64,000 bases of DNA, taken from Tethya wilhelma (Eukaryota > Porifera > Demospongiae > Tethyida > Tethyidae). The DNA lies in NCBI GenBank assembly GCA_964030475.1, contig CAXIPT010000001.1:25430183-25494182 (forward strand), read 5' to 3'. This document shows positions 1 to 11,256 of the stretch, in pieces. The notes under the pieces are model-generated. The model did no database searches. It saw only the letters and a list, made by a program, of their open reading frames with translations, and was not told the origin of the DNA. The stretch's first letter is position 1. Every line of letters begins with the position of its first letter. The position numbers and the translations under genes were made by a program.

Positions 1-392
1 GCCATATTTAAATTTTGATGAAAATCATCAAAAACCATAGATTATAGCCTTTGGTCAAGTGCGATTTTGATAAAAATTACCATTTTCCAATTTTACAAGT
101 AAACCATATGATTTGAAAGCTCTCATTACTCTGACCACAGTGGTGCCAGTCCCATTTCAATATGACCTTCCTAGGCTGAGATAGGCCTGGTAATGTGTTG
201 CTGGGTTCTTGGTTTCTCATCATGTATGATGGTTTTAGGTTCTTGGTTTCTCATCACTGTATGATGGTATAGGCTCTCAACACATTATCAAGAATATCTC
301 AGCATAGGAAGGTCGTATTGAGCTGGGATCAGTACCATTGTGATCAGCGTGAAGAGATCTTTCAAATGATATATTTTGATGCCATATTTAAA
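1..392. repeat. Two half-copies of a palindromic MITE family, no gene
   Basis: The stretch about 1-190 resembles the right half of the MITE at 3253-3525 and ends in a CTAGGCTGAGAT terminus. The stretch about 290-375 resembles its left half and starts with ATATCTCAGC. Between them a short sequence containing 'ggttcttggtttctcatca' occurs twice. No coding exon was found here, although about 25 MSH5 residues are missing just upstream of the first MSH5 exon at 1724. Confidence 0.5.
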
Positions 393-1625
393 GGTTCTTG
401 GGTTCTCCACTAGTTTTAGTGGGAAAGGTTCTCGGGTTCTCCACTAGTTTTAGTGGGAACAGGTTCTCCACTAGTTTTAGTGGGAAAGGTTCTCGGGTCT
501 CAACTAGTTTTAGTGGGAAAGGTTCTCGGATTCTCCACTGGTTTTAGTGGGAAAAGGTTCTCCACTAGTTTTAGTGGAAAAGGTTTTTGGGTTCTTCACT
601 AGTTTTAGTGGGAAAGGTTCTCGGGTTCTCCACTAGTTTTAGTGGGAAAAGTTCTCGGGTTCTCCACTAGTTTTAGTGGGAAAATGTTCTCCACTAGTTT
701 TAGTGGAAAAGGTTCTTGGGTTCTCCACTAGTTTTAGTGGGAAAGGTTCTTGGGTTCTCCACTACTTTTAGTGGGAAAGGTTCTCGGGTTCTCCACTAGT
801 TTTAGTGGGAAAGGTTCTCAGGTTCTCCACTAGTTTTAGCGGGAAAAGGTTCTCCACTAGTTTTAGTGGAAACGGTTTTTGGGTTCTCCACTAGTTTTAG
901 TGGGAAAGGTTCTCGGGTTCTCCACTAGTTTTAGTGGGAAAGGTTCTCGGGTTCTCCACTAGTTTTAGTGGGAAAGGTTCTCAGGTTCTCCACTAGTTTT
1001 AGTGGGAAAGGTTCTCGGGTTCTCCACTATAGTTTTAGTGGGAAAAGGTTCTCAACTAGTTTTAGTGGAAAAGGTTCTTGGGTTCTCCACTAGTTTTAGT
1101 GGGAAAGGTTCTCGGGTTCTCCACTAGTTTTAGTGGGAAAAGGTTCTTCACTAGTTTTAGTGGAAAAGGTTCTTGGGTTCTCCACTAGTTTTAGTGGGAA
1201 AGGTTCTCGTGTTCTCCACTAGTTTTAGTGGGAAAGGTTCTCGGGTTCTCCACTAGTTTTAGTGGGAAAAGGTTCTCCACTAGTTTTAGTGGGAAAGGTT
1301 CTTGGGTTCTCAATTAGTTTTAGTGGGAAAGGTTCTCAACTAGTTTTAGTGGAAAAGGTTCTTGGGTTCTCCACTAGTTTTAGTGGGAAAGGTTCTCGGG
1401 TTCTCCACTAGTTTTAGTGGGAAAAGGTTCTTCACTAGTTTTAGTGGAAAAGGTTCTTGGGTTCTCCACTAGTTTTAGTGGGAAAAGGTTCTTGGGTTCT
1501 CCACTAGTTTTAGTGGAAAAGGTTCTTGGGTTCTCCACTAGTTTTAGTGGTAAAAGGTTCTTGGGTTCTCCACTAGTTTTAGTGGGAAAAGGTTCTTGGG
1601 TTCTTCACTTGTTTTGATGGAAATA
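393..1625. repeat. Hairpin-forming minisatellite, about 40 units
   Basis: Tandem array of two alternating unit lengths of roughly 34 and 26 bases. Nearly every unit contains the core CCACTAGTTTTAGTGG, in which CCACTA and TAGTGG are exact reverse complements around a GTTT loop. The flanking part is GGTTCTYGGGTTCT in long units and is shortened in short units. The open frames seen here are products of the repeat, not genes. The array would lie in an intron of MSH5. Confidence 0.93.
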
Positions 1626-1635
1626 GTTTTTCACT

Positions 1636-1713
1636 CACACACACACACACACACACACTCACACACACAAACACGCACACGCACACGCACGCACACACAC
1701 ACATACACACACA
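1636..1713. repeat. (CA)n microsatellite before an MSH5 exon
   Basis: Imperfect CA repeat with occasional G and T interruptions. It ends about ten bases before the acceptor of the first MSH5 exon in the window. Confidence 0.9.
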
Positions 1714-1723
1714 CTGTCAACAG

Positions 1724-2387
1724 CGTATATTGGTTCGTATGAACAATGCTGCAGCCACCATGAATGATTGGCTGGCCCTCTACAAGACTGCCTACAATGG
1801 CATCTTCCTCGGAGATATCTGTCGCTCTCTACCAAAGAAGATAGCACCTTTCAAAGAAGTATGATATGTGTATGTGCACGTGTGCACAGAATTAAGTCAC
1901 TCCTTCTTCATGCTTGAATTGAGCTTCAAATTGTTTAACGAATCAAGAGCTAATTGTTAGCGTACACTATCTGGATGAATGAGTGTATGTTTGCACACAT
2001 TGCGCACATACTCATGTATAGGCTTGTGAGAATCTCTCCACTAATCTTCAAAGAGTTGCTTCTCTGATCGACAAAGTAGTAAGTCCATCACAACTATATG
2101 GACTAAATTTATACAAAAGTGCAAGATTAAGATTTATCATTATTTTTTAGGTTGATTTTGAGGAGTCAGCTCTTAACCACCGCTTCGTTGTCAAACCCAA
2201 CATTGATGAAGGACTAGACCAAAGTAAAACATGAATGCATGTATTGTCACTTGTAGTACAAAACAATACTGTAAGACTGTGTGTGTATGAGGATAATATT
2301 CCTACAAGTAAAAAAAACAACAAATATTACAGCTAGATATAAAGTAATGGCCATTGTAAATAAGTAAGCAAACAAGATAGGGAGGTT

Positions 2388-2447
<60 letters not shown>

Positions 2448-5400
2448 AGAGCGTGCCTTCTATGCTGGTCTCCCTGACATCATGACCAAGGTGGCATCAG
2501 AGGAGCTCAAAAACCTGGGAGACCTTGTCTCTGAGTGCAGCGTGGTCTACTTCCCTCAGGCAAGTTGAAATTAATTTTACATAGGATGTACTGTAGTTTC
2601 TTTTATATTGCAGGAAAATAGCATCATTTTTATTGTAACTTAAAAAATGGAAACATTTGACTTTGGCTCTGATAATTAAAAATAATTATACTCCTTGAAA
2701 ATATTTCTAGCTATGTGGTACTTATCAGTATCTTTCATTCCTCTCCCTATACAGTTGGGCTATCTCCTTGCCCTCTCAAAGACAGAGGTGGAGGGAAAAA
2801 AGGATCAGTTCAAGAACTACAACCTGGAGTTTGTGGTGAGATCTATAGCTAGTCAGATTTGCACAATGATTTTGTTGTTGGTCCATTCATCACCACCTTG
2901 CCCATCCATCTGTCCTTTGGTTCATTACAGTTTGAAACTGACAGAGTTTCTCACTTCAAATCAGACAAGACAAGAGGTAAGATTGTACAAATGCTAAGAT
3001 GAGTATGAATAATTTCACCTTTCGAAACAAAAAGTAATGTCATGTTCCTAGTGTTTACATAATACTCTAGCTTCTCATATGTAAATACATTACATTATAC
3101 TCATAGTTCCAAATATAGTAGTACCATATGCTAAGTAAACACATTTTATGCTTTATCCACAATTCAGAGATGGACTCGACTCTTGGTGATACACAGTACT
3201 CCATATTAGGTGAGCAGATACTGTTAAATTTTGGTTCCTGAGCTCTCATCACATATCTCAGCCTAGGAAGGTTGTAAGAAGCTGGGATATTCACCATTGT
3301 AATCAGCACGAAAAAAGCTATAAAATGGTATGGTTTATTTGGAAAGTTAAAAAATGGCCATTTTCATCAAAAAATCGCACTCGACCAAAGGCTATAATCC
3401 ATGGTTTTTTATGATTTTGGCCAAAATTTTATTTTGACAATAAAACATACCATTTCAAAGTTCTCATTGAGCTGATTGCAATGGTGCAAGTCCCAACTCT
3501 GTACGACCTTCCTAGACTGAGATATGCTAACTTAAGATGTTGAAAGAGAATGGTTATAATAATATGGTACATGAATCTGTCTCTTTCACATGTAGATCAC
3601 GAGGTAGCCATCATGTATCGACTGCAAGAAGTGATTCTAGAGCAGTCAGGAGCGCTGCTAGCTACCATGGAAACTGCAGCTGAACTAGACTGGTGAGTAG
3701 AGGAGGTGGAAAATCTTGGAGGGGTTGATAGGTTGTGAGAAAGTTAAATATTGCATTGTACTTAATTCTGTGCAGTCTCCTATCGTTGGCTCTGTTTGCT
3801 AAGGAACACAATCTTGTCCGTCCAAAACTCACTCAAGAGAATGTCATCTACATCAAACAGGGAAGGTGAGTGAATCACTACATGTGTGAAAATTTTATTT
3901 TTTGTAGCTAGTAAAATATCTGTATGAAGTCCAACCTACAACATGCAAGCAAGCCATCTCAATGTATACTTAGCCTCGATCCCAGGCCCCTCCCTTAGTT
4001 TTTTTTTTGTTTTTTTTTTTTTTGCAAAAAATCACTATCTGAGAGGGGGAGCCTGGAATGTATACTAACAGTACTATAGTACTGCCTAAGCAGAGCAGTT
4101 GTTTATGTACGTTGTCTTATTGTTGTGTTCAGACACCCTCTCCAGGAGTTGTGTGTGAGTCCCTTTGTTGCTAATGATTCTTGTTTTGACCTGGAGAATG
4201 GAAGAATGAAGATCCTGACTGGGCCCAATGCTAGCGGCAAGAGTGTATACCTCAAACAGGTAGTTAGATGAAATGTTGAATATTTAGTTACGTATAGTTT
4301 GAGAAATTTTTTTCAATAGACCAGAAGATGTATTATCTAGCTTTGTACCCAGACTTCAATGAGCTAGTAAACTAGCAGGGCAGCCTTGTGCAGATTTATG
4401 CACATTCAAAAGCAATAGCTACAATTTGATTGGCATTTTGCAGCTTATTGTGCAGCTGATTCTGCAATAGTGCATCACCTCTTCTGGTGTTAGCTAGAGT
4501 ATGGCCATTGGCAATCTTGAAGCATTATAGAGTCAACAAGCCTAACATCTAAAAATAGTTGCAGTCACTATAAAGCTTAATAATGTGTATATAAACTTAG
4601 ATCTCTTCAAGCTGATCGCAATGGTACCAACCCCAGCTCAATACGACCTTCCTAGACCGAGATATGACTACATATACTAGTCATATAATATAACAGCTAT
4701 AGGAAAGGGGGAAAAAAAGTTAAGCGGGGATTTCAAGTATGAGCCTTGGCCTTGTCATATGACATGTGCTAGCGCTGCACGGTCAAGGGCTTACACGTAC
4801 CTTCCATCCTTTATCCCACCTACCCCGTACACTACATGCCAGTCACTAAGACGCTATGACTGACATAGGTTCTGCGAGTAGGTGGGGGCTTAACTATATG
4901 CTGTAAGTATGCAGTAAGCGAGGCATATATTTCAGGGGAGACTCACCACGGCCCCCAGACCATGTATGTGATGAACCTTAGGCAGTATTTGACTCCTGCC
5001 ATAGCCCCGCTTCACTAACACACTTACTATATATAGTTGCGAGTCTCTATTTATAGTGCTGGTTCACGGAGAGCAAATGTTAGTTGGGTTTGGGTTAATG
5101 AGATTCATTGAAGACGGAAGACGTGACGCTAAATGGAATGCAGTTAATTGATTCTAAGTAAGTGACGTAATTCAAACGCTAAATGGAATGTAATTAATAC
5201 CGCGCGGTAAAATGTACTAATTGCGAAAACAGTTTTTCTAAGCTTCTACAAAAGGCCTAGTCTATGATATAATGGCTTATCTACCTAGAAATCAGCTATC
5301 CAAGTGTATTTGTTAGCTAGAGAAGCTGAAAAGCCTTCCTTTGCCTCATGCCCATGCTCCTCCTTCATGAATACAACTAAAATTCAAACCAACAAAAGAT

Positions 5401-5745
5401 GATGAGTCTCCATAAATAACACTGAGTGCAGGGAAATTGCCTCATGCAGACATCCACTAGTCTGCTAAACTAACTAGATATTTTACTATCAGTGGTATTG
5501 TACAGCTGGTATTGGCAATTTGCTGGTAAACACAATCTTGACCATTCTGCAAGAGTGGTAGCAAGCAGGCTCAGAGTAACCTCTTCTGGTGTTCAACACA
5601 TAGTTAGCTAGAGGATCAGTTTTATTAAGCATTGCAATCAGGAGTACATGCCAAGTGCCTTCAAAGAGGAGAGCCTGTGTGGGTGGACCTGCCTGCTGAA
5701 TCAGCAAAAACTATGTGCAGTGTAGGCTGATCTTAGATTCCTTTC

Positions 5746-5790
<45 letters not shown>

Positions 5791-8700
5791 GCACAAACAC
5801 ACACACTACAGGTGGGTCTGATAGTGTTCCTGGCTCACATCGGTAGCTTCGTCCCTGCCGAGGGTGCTGTCATTGGTCTCATGGACCACATCTTCACAAG
5901 GATCCACACGAGGGAATCAGTCTCTCTCCCTCTCTCTACCTTCATGATTGACCTCAATCAGGTGGGCACTAATTACAGGGTGACTTCAATCAGTCAAATT
6001 AGGGGGCTTTGTTGATCAAGTTAAGTTAGCCAAGTTTATGATACTGATGCAAACTTATACATAGTTGCCAACCTCCAGCTGAGCTCTAGCGGGACATTAA
6101 AACTGCGCACGCGAAAATAATTAGCCACGCCTATTTTACGTGATGACACACCCCTTTAATTGCAATAGTTCAAAGTGCAAAATGCTTCTTAGCGTAGCGA
6201 TTGTGAACTAGCGCTACAAAAAGCTCAATATTAGGCTTTTTAAATAGATTTAGGAGATTTTTTGTAACCATAGAGTTGCTAAAAGCTAAATTTCGAGTTA
6301 AAAAGCTGCATTTTTCAAGAAAAGCGGGACACATTGCTGCGTTTGGAACAGGTCGGGACACGGCGGGAGGGAGGTCAAAAAAGCGGGACTGTCCCGCCAG
6401 AATCGGGACGGTTGGCAACTACAGTCCTTACGCGCGCCCAATTGTTTGTGTACAATTTTAATTTCAGCGCGAAAAAGCATTACGTCATTGAAACAGCAGC
6501 TCATTAAATCTGCCGTATTGTGACCTCGTCTTTGAGAAACGTTTTCTTGAGAAAGAAAGAAGATATTGAACCAAAATAAAAAGAAACCAGTAGAGGAACC
6601 TAATCTGATTGTAGGAACCACTTGAACCAATGATTTGCAAGTTTGGAAACGCTAGAAGCAGCGTTTCTCTTGCACAACTCTTTCTTGATCCAGCCTGAGC
6701 TGTGTCACAAGTTACTCTAGAATGGCAGTCCTGACCAATATTTTTTACCCAAGACTCTTGCAAAGCTTAGTACAAAGGTAAATGTAGGATTCTAACTAGT
6801 AAAGAACCATTTTGCAGGTTTTGATCTAGGCTATTTGAAGCCCTGAATAATAACAATTTTTACAGTATTTAGTTGATTGAACACTCATTATATAGTAGGT
6901 CTTTGAAGTAGACACCCCAAATATAAAGTATTTATGATTGTTTGAATAACAAAAACTTCAAGAAAGTCTCAGAAAGGCCGAAAATAAGCAGTTCTTAGGT
7001 GCTTTAAATTGATATGAATATTCATGATGTTGGTGAGCTGAGGTCAGAGGTGAGGTGTAGAGGCATAGTATGGTAAATTGCATTGAAAAATTGCTCAACT
7101 TTGAGCAGTTGTTTCAGGCAAATGACACCTGCAAAATGAAACAGACACAGGAATCATGTAGAATTATCCTTTAGCTATCATTATTTGCAAACTGAGCTCA
7201 AAATATTTGTCAGGACTGCTAATCTAGAGCGAAATATGCGGGGTGCTTGCATCTCATTAAAAAAATGAGCTGAAGAAACAACCCTGTAACTTTCTTTCTG
7301 TGATACCTGTGGAAATGAGACAAACACCATTGGATAGCTGAAGAAGAGAGCAATTCTATAGACTTTAGTTCAAGTCTTATGCATGCTCAGAGTCCAGTAT
7401 ATCATCCATTGAAGATAACATATAAATTATAATTTTATTCATGCTTTACTCCAGGCTTGACCACAAACTTCCTGCCTGCAAATAAATTTGAGTGCGCGCG
7501 TAAGGACTGACTATGCTTATAGCACAAAAATTTAGTGGATTTTAATACTGGCAGATTGGCAGTTTTAGTAATGCTGCCAAACAGTCATTTTTGCGCATAC
7601 GGAATACATGTATTGCTGTATACGCTACCACCAAACTAAAATACCAACAATTCCCACCAATATTTTGTGGCTGTTTTTGAAATTTATTCCTGATAACTAC
7701 ATGATATTATTAATTCTACATCTACCATTACAATTTTAGGTTGCTAAGGCCATCAACCAAGGTACAGCGAGGTCGCTCATCATAATGGACGAGTTTGGCA
7801 AAGGGACAGCTACGGTGGATGGTCTGTCTCTCCTCACAGCCTCCCTGAGGCACTGGCTGGGGAAGGGGGAGGCGTGTCCCAATGTCATAGTCTCCACCCA
7901 CTTCCACAGTCTTGTGCAACAGAACCTACTGCCCAGCACAAAGCTTGTCGAATATCTCGTAAGTTTAGGAGAGAAAAAAACTTTTTTTTTGTATAATTCT
8001 CTAACTGAGAATGAGGAGTTATAGGTACAATGCAGCTCCGTGTCCAGGTTCATTTTTCATGCATATTCCTTGGGAAATAAGCATCTTAAGTTTCTCTTTA
8101 TTTTTGAAAGAAATATTTGCATGGGAGGAGCCTAAAAACAAGGCTAGGTACATGTACATAATAATATATGTTAACTTAAACTGTTGATCTCAACACACAC
8201 ACACACACACACAGACCATGGAGACGGTCCATGATGAAGAGGAGCTGGTCTTTCTCTATCAGCTGGTGAAAGGGAAGACTGACACCAGCTATGCCTGCCA
8301 CGTGGCTGCCAGCATGGGACTGGAACCAGCCATCGTCAAGAGAGGAATACAAGTAGGTCTCAGCCATCTGTTGGTTTGTTTATAAGTTAGTAAGTATATA
8401 TTGGTTACACAGTATTATTATGGTATACAGTATACAGTTTACAGTGTAGCGTATATTCAGTGTACAGGGTATATGATTAATGGTATACAGTTAACAGTAT
8501 ACAGTTCATGGTATATGTGCAGTTCACAGTATACAGTATGCAGTATGCAGTATACGGTATGCAGTATGCAGTATACGGTACGCAGTGCGCAGTACGCGGT
8601 ACGCAGTACGCAGTACACAGTGCGCAGTGCGCAGTACGCAGTACGCAGTGCGCAGTACGCAGTGCGCAGTATGCAGTGAGCAGTACGCAGTACGCAGTAC

Positions 8701-9156
8701 ACAGTACACAGTACACAGTACACAGTATATGGTATACAGTTCACTGGCGGTACGGACACAGTGATAGTGAACAGTAGTATGTGTTCCTATAATTATGTTC
8801 CTCAGCTGTGGGTATTTCTTACAAAGATAAAAAGGCTTACTTTAGTCTCATCTTAATTCACTTCATGTACAAATTGTAAGTGTTGACGATCAAGACAGAG
8901 AAAATGGTTGTACAATTACCAGTTAATCACTAGATCCGTTAGGTTTGACCTTTGACCCTTGACCCTTCCTCCCCAGGTCACAGAGATGATCCGTCGTAAC
9001 CTTCCTATCTCCAGGAATGACACACCCTCCTTACACACCCAGCAGAAGACGTGTGCAGCCATTGTGTCAAGATTTCTCGACCTTGATCTTGAGAAAGATG
9101 ACATCTCGGCATTTCTCAAGGACTGTATTCTTCCAATGGCTGAAGGGGTCATGTGA
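1724..9156 (+). CDS. MSH5: MutS homologue MSH5, C-terminal part (14 exons, 5' end missing)
   Basis: MSH5 pairs with MSH4 as a meiotic clamp that stabilises crossover intermediates in the nucleus. Exons: 1724-1858, 2022-2078, 2151-2223, 2450-2559, 2755-2835, 2931-2976, 3168-3209, 3596-3692, 3776-3865, 4133-4259, 5812-5961, 7740-7958, 8215-8352, 8977-9156. They join in phase to 514 codons plus a stop. Visible motifs are Walker A GPNASGKS (exon at 4133), the signature region STFMIDLNQ (exon at 5812), Walker B with DEFGKGT (7785-7805) and a C-terminal tail like human MSH5. DEFGKGT followed by TVDGL points to MSH5 rather than MSH2/3/6. Intron 4 has a GC donor at 2560. The N-terminal third is not upstream; it is found in the opposite orientation at 14160-16390. 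The gene is therefore incomplete as assembled. Confidence 0.93.
2392..2446 (+). repeat. (CT)n microsatellite acting as a polypyrimidine tract
   Basis: Uninterrupted CT repeat directly abutting TTCAG, the acceptor of the MSH5 exon starting at 2450. It therefore occupies the polypyrimidine-tract position of that intron. Confidence 0.85.
3253..3525. mobile_element. MITE with ATATCTCAG termini inside an MSH5 intron
   Basis: About 273 bp. Starts ATATCTCAGCCTAGGAAGG and ends CCTTCCTAGACTGAGATAT, long imperfect inverted repeats. The interior also reads as an inverted repeat ('aaaggctataatccatgg' in the middle). Related ends occur at 1-190, 290-375 and 4606-4672, so this is a dispersed non-autonomous family. 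It lies between the MSH5 exons ending 3209 and starting 3596. Confidence 0.75.
3971..4060. repeat. Short hairpin repeat (TAGCCTCG...CCCAGGC family)
   Basis: Left arm tagcctcgatcccaggccc and right arm gagggggagcctgg form an imperfect hairpin around an A/T-rich loop with a poly-T run. Similar arms appear at 39727-39775 and 39922-39986, and a left arm only at 11600-11655. A dispersed small MITE-like family. Confidence 0.5.
4260..5811 (+). other. MSH5 intron 10, repeat-rich, no gene seen
   Basis: The 1.55-kb intron contains one end of the 3253-type MITE (about 4606-4672), two diverged direct copies of a segment containing 'cctcttctggtgtt' (about 4480 and 5580), and a (CA)n tract at 5751-5787 just before the next acceptor. 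Short open frames show no recognisable protein and no codon structure. Confidence 0.5.
6062..6421. mobile_element. MITE with TAGTTGCCAACC inverted termini
   Basis: 360 bp bounded by TAGTTGCCAACC at 6062-6073 and its exact reverse complement GGTTGGCAACTA at 6410-6421. The sub-terminal region is rich in CGGGAC/GTCCCG blocks. TA at each end suits a TA-target element. It lies in the MSH5 intron 5962-7739 and touches the next element. Confidence 0.75.
6422..7509. mobile_element. Non-autonomous DNA transposon, 1,088 bp, 16-bp TIR, ACTA duplication
   Basis: Left end CAGTCCTTACGCGCGC (6422-6437); right end is its exact reverse complement (7494-7509). Both are flanked by ACTA (6418-6421 and 7510-7513), a convincing 4-bp target duplication. 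No transposase frame is visible inside, so it depends on a helper. The superfamily is not assigned. The left ACTA is the last four bases of the neighbouring MITE, so this element inserted at the very edge of an older one. Confidence 0.8.
8430..8750. repeat. Degenerate 7-bp tandem repeat (CAGTACG type)
   Basis: Units of CAGTACG diverged almost only by transitions (CAGTATG, CAGTGCG, CAGTACA). Because 7 is not a multiple of 3, several reading frames on both strands stay open and read as a 7-residue repeat such as YAVRSAQ. These open frames are artefacts. The tract is in the last MSH5 intron (8353-8976) and is largely alternating purine-pyrimidine. Confidence 0.85.
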
Positions 9157-9461
9157 CCACATGCATATCGACTTCATACTGTCACTTGATCATCAGGTTT
9201 GACCTGATTTAAAAGCATTCCTAATTTATGTTATATGTTTAGTGTATGAGCTGTAAATATTATATAATTATATGTGTTGTCCATGGATACAAATTTCAAA
9301 TTTATACAATTCTTATACAAGCTAGAAGCAAAGATTTCACCATGCAGCGTTGAAAGAATCAGATGTTGATTTCTTTTAAACTTTCTTTGGATAATAATAG
9401 TTTCAAAATACAGGACAAACACACAGGGGCAATAATTGTATATTACATAAACAATCCATCG

Positions 9462-10616
9462 CTATAGCAACCCAATATCAGTCACATGATTATTAATGTC
9501 GGCAATCGTCCAATCAAAGGGGTACTCCCTGTCATCAGACTCCCAATCAACAAACGAACGAAACTTCCAAAAATGATAACAACTTCTAAAATCCTCCGAA
9601 CCTAAAATGACCTTATCCCTCTCGCAATCCACCACAAAAAACTTTTCATTCGTCACAAAACTAACCCCGAGCTGAAACTCTAATCTTGTTAAAGCTGCTT
9701 CTTTGCCCATGTCTTGAGCACTGTTGAAGGTAAACTTGCCGTCGTTCATGAACAAAGATTCCAACTTTGACTTGCTTGCTACGACTGTTTGACCCAGCCA
9801 CGATACGATGTGACGATCGCCTGGTTCTGCATCACCGAAAATCGACTGTATCCCACAGATGTACGCACCTCGAACCGAGTCGACTTGGGCATGTATGCGC
9901 GAGTTTGAGGGTAGTGTTTGAAGTGATTTTGTCACAGCTGTGAAAAGGACTGGAGAGAGAACATGTTCTAGTTCTGCGTGTCGGCTCTTGTCTGTCAAGA
10001 TGTCGGCAAATGAACGCACTGCGTCCGAAACACCGTGAAGGAATTCCACATTAGAAAAATTGTGTCCAAATTTCTTTGCAACACTACGGATGAGAAATTT
10101 TCCTACTAGTCTGTCTAGAATGGGTTCCCTTGATGCTAGTGGTGTTGAGTGAAGGGGCCAAGGTAAGGGATATGTGTTTGGCTTTGAGGTATCTTTGTCG
10201 AGAGGTCCTGGTGATGGAGGTGTGTGCTGCTGGTGTTCTTCATCTTGTTGCTGTGTGGTAAAGGGTCTGTATAAAACTAGTCCATGATGATGTTGCTGGT
10301 GGTTATAAAATTTACAAAAATATCTTGGAGAATATGTATGCTCCCGGTTGCTTGATAGCAGCACTTGAAGAGAGCTTAAGTTGCAGCAGAGACGGCTTTT
10401 ATTCAGTTGCAATGTTAATCTCTGCATATCCTTTCTCGCAGAGCACGTCGGAGAGTGGCAAAAGAATTTCTTTGAGGTGCTTCTTTGACTGATGCAAGGT
10501 GCTACTTGCTGACTCAGCAAAAATGTCACGTGATAATCAGGTGTGTTGAATTTAAACATAAGGCGGGACCAACAACAAAACAAGAGCAACAGCTGATGTT
10601 GACAGAAATTTTTCAT
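9462..10616 (-). CDS. MAIP1-like (m-AAA protease-interacting) mitochondrial protein
   Basis: Single-exon frame of 384 codons, convergent with MSH5 and divergent from the raver gene. The C-terminal half (about residues 175-384) resembles human MAIP1/C2orf47, a matrix protein that binds the m-AAA protease and protects EMRE: a SVAKKFGHNFSNVEFLHGVSD stretch cut here to its helical character, then a closing FDWTIADINN that parallels the family's DWTIARI ending. The N terminus is basic and lacks acids. An internal Met at 10427 starts an Arg/Ser/Leu-rich stretch typical of a mitochondrial presequence and may be the true start, giving about 321 residues. The middle (residues 100-165) is Gln/His/Pro-rich and probably disordered. 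Family assignment is by memory of conserved blocks and is moderate. Confidence 0.6.
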   Translation of the reverse strand: MKNFCQHQLLLLFCCWSRLMFKFNTPDYHVTFLLSQQVAPCISQRSTSKKFFCHSPTCSARKDMQRLTLQLNKSRLCCNLSSLQVLLSSNREHTYSPRYFCKFYNHQQHHHGLVLYRPFTTQQQDEEHQQHTPPSPGPLDKDTSKPNTYPLPWPLHSTPLASREPILDRLVGKFLIRSVAKKFGHNFSNVEFLHGVSDAVRSFADILTDKSRHAELEHVLSPVLFTAVTKSLQTLPSNSRIHAQVDSVRGAYICGIQSIFGDAEPGDRHIVSWLGQTVVASKSKLESLFMNDGKFTFNSAQDMGKEAALTRLEFQLGVSFVTNEKFFVVDCERDKVILGSEDFRSCYHFWKFRSFVDWESDDREYPFDWTIADINNHVTDIGLL

Positions 10617-10769
10617 TTATCACTTCTTGAAGCTGGACTTTATTTTTTGCAAACAACACGGCGGTTTATTTTCTTCAGTTGTGAACTAAAACTTTATTCT
10701 TCTTTCACGCGGCTATTTCTACAGGAGTAAAGACATAGGATAGAAAATACTTTGAGGAAAAGTAGCAGC

Positions 10770-11219
10770 ATGAGGACCAGAGTGAACAGCGGCAGTAAGG
10801 TGAACACAAGGGCCCTAGGAAGCGGGCCCAGACACAACAAGAAGTCGAAGAGTTGTGAGAATCTCCCGTCTTCATCACAATCCAACGGGTCGTGTTTTAA
10901 AGGTACCACTAGTGATTGTATAAATGGTCAGCAGCAGAAGGTCGTACTTGCTTCAAAAGAAAACATTGTAAGTGAAATTCCTTACTGAAGATAGATATTC
11001 AAGACATTTTATATTTCTCACAACACATGCACACAACTTGTAAAGTTCATATTACTGCAATTTTTGTTTGTTTTTGTTCCCCAATGTTTAATATCGTATA
11101 GCCGAGGAATATAATGATTTTCGCGAAAAGGCGATCACCAATTGAATGACAGTTCTTTTTTTTTTTCTTTTTTTTTTGAGTATGAATCTGGATTTCTCTC
11201 ACGCACGCACACACACACA

Positions 11220-11256
<37 letters not shown>

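Noticed and set aside
1417..1617. 66-codon repetitive frame
   Set aside because: Frame opened by the minisatellite; no splice or start context.
8401..8777. Five overlapping frames on both strands with YAVRSAQ-like repeats
   Set aside because: A 7-bp repeat stays open in several frames; this is a sequence-composition artefact in an intron.
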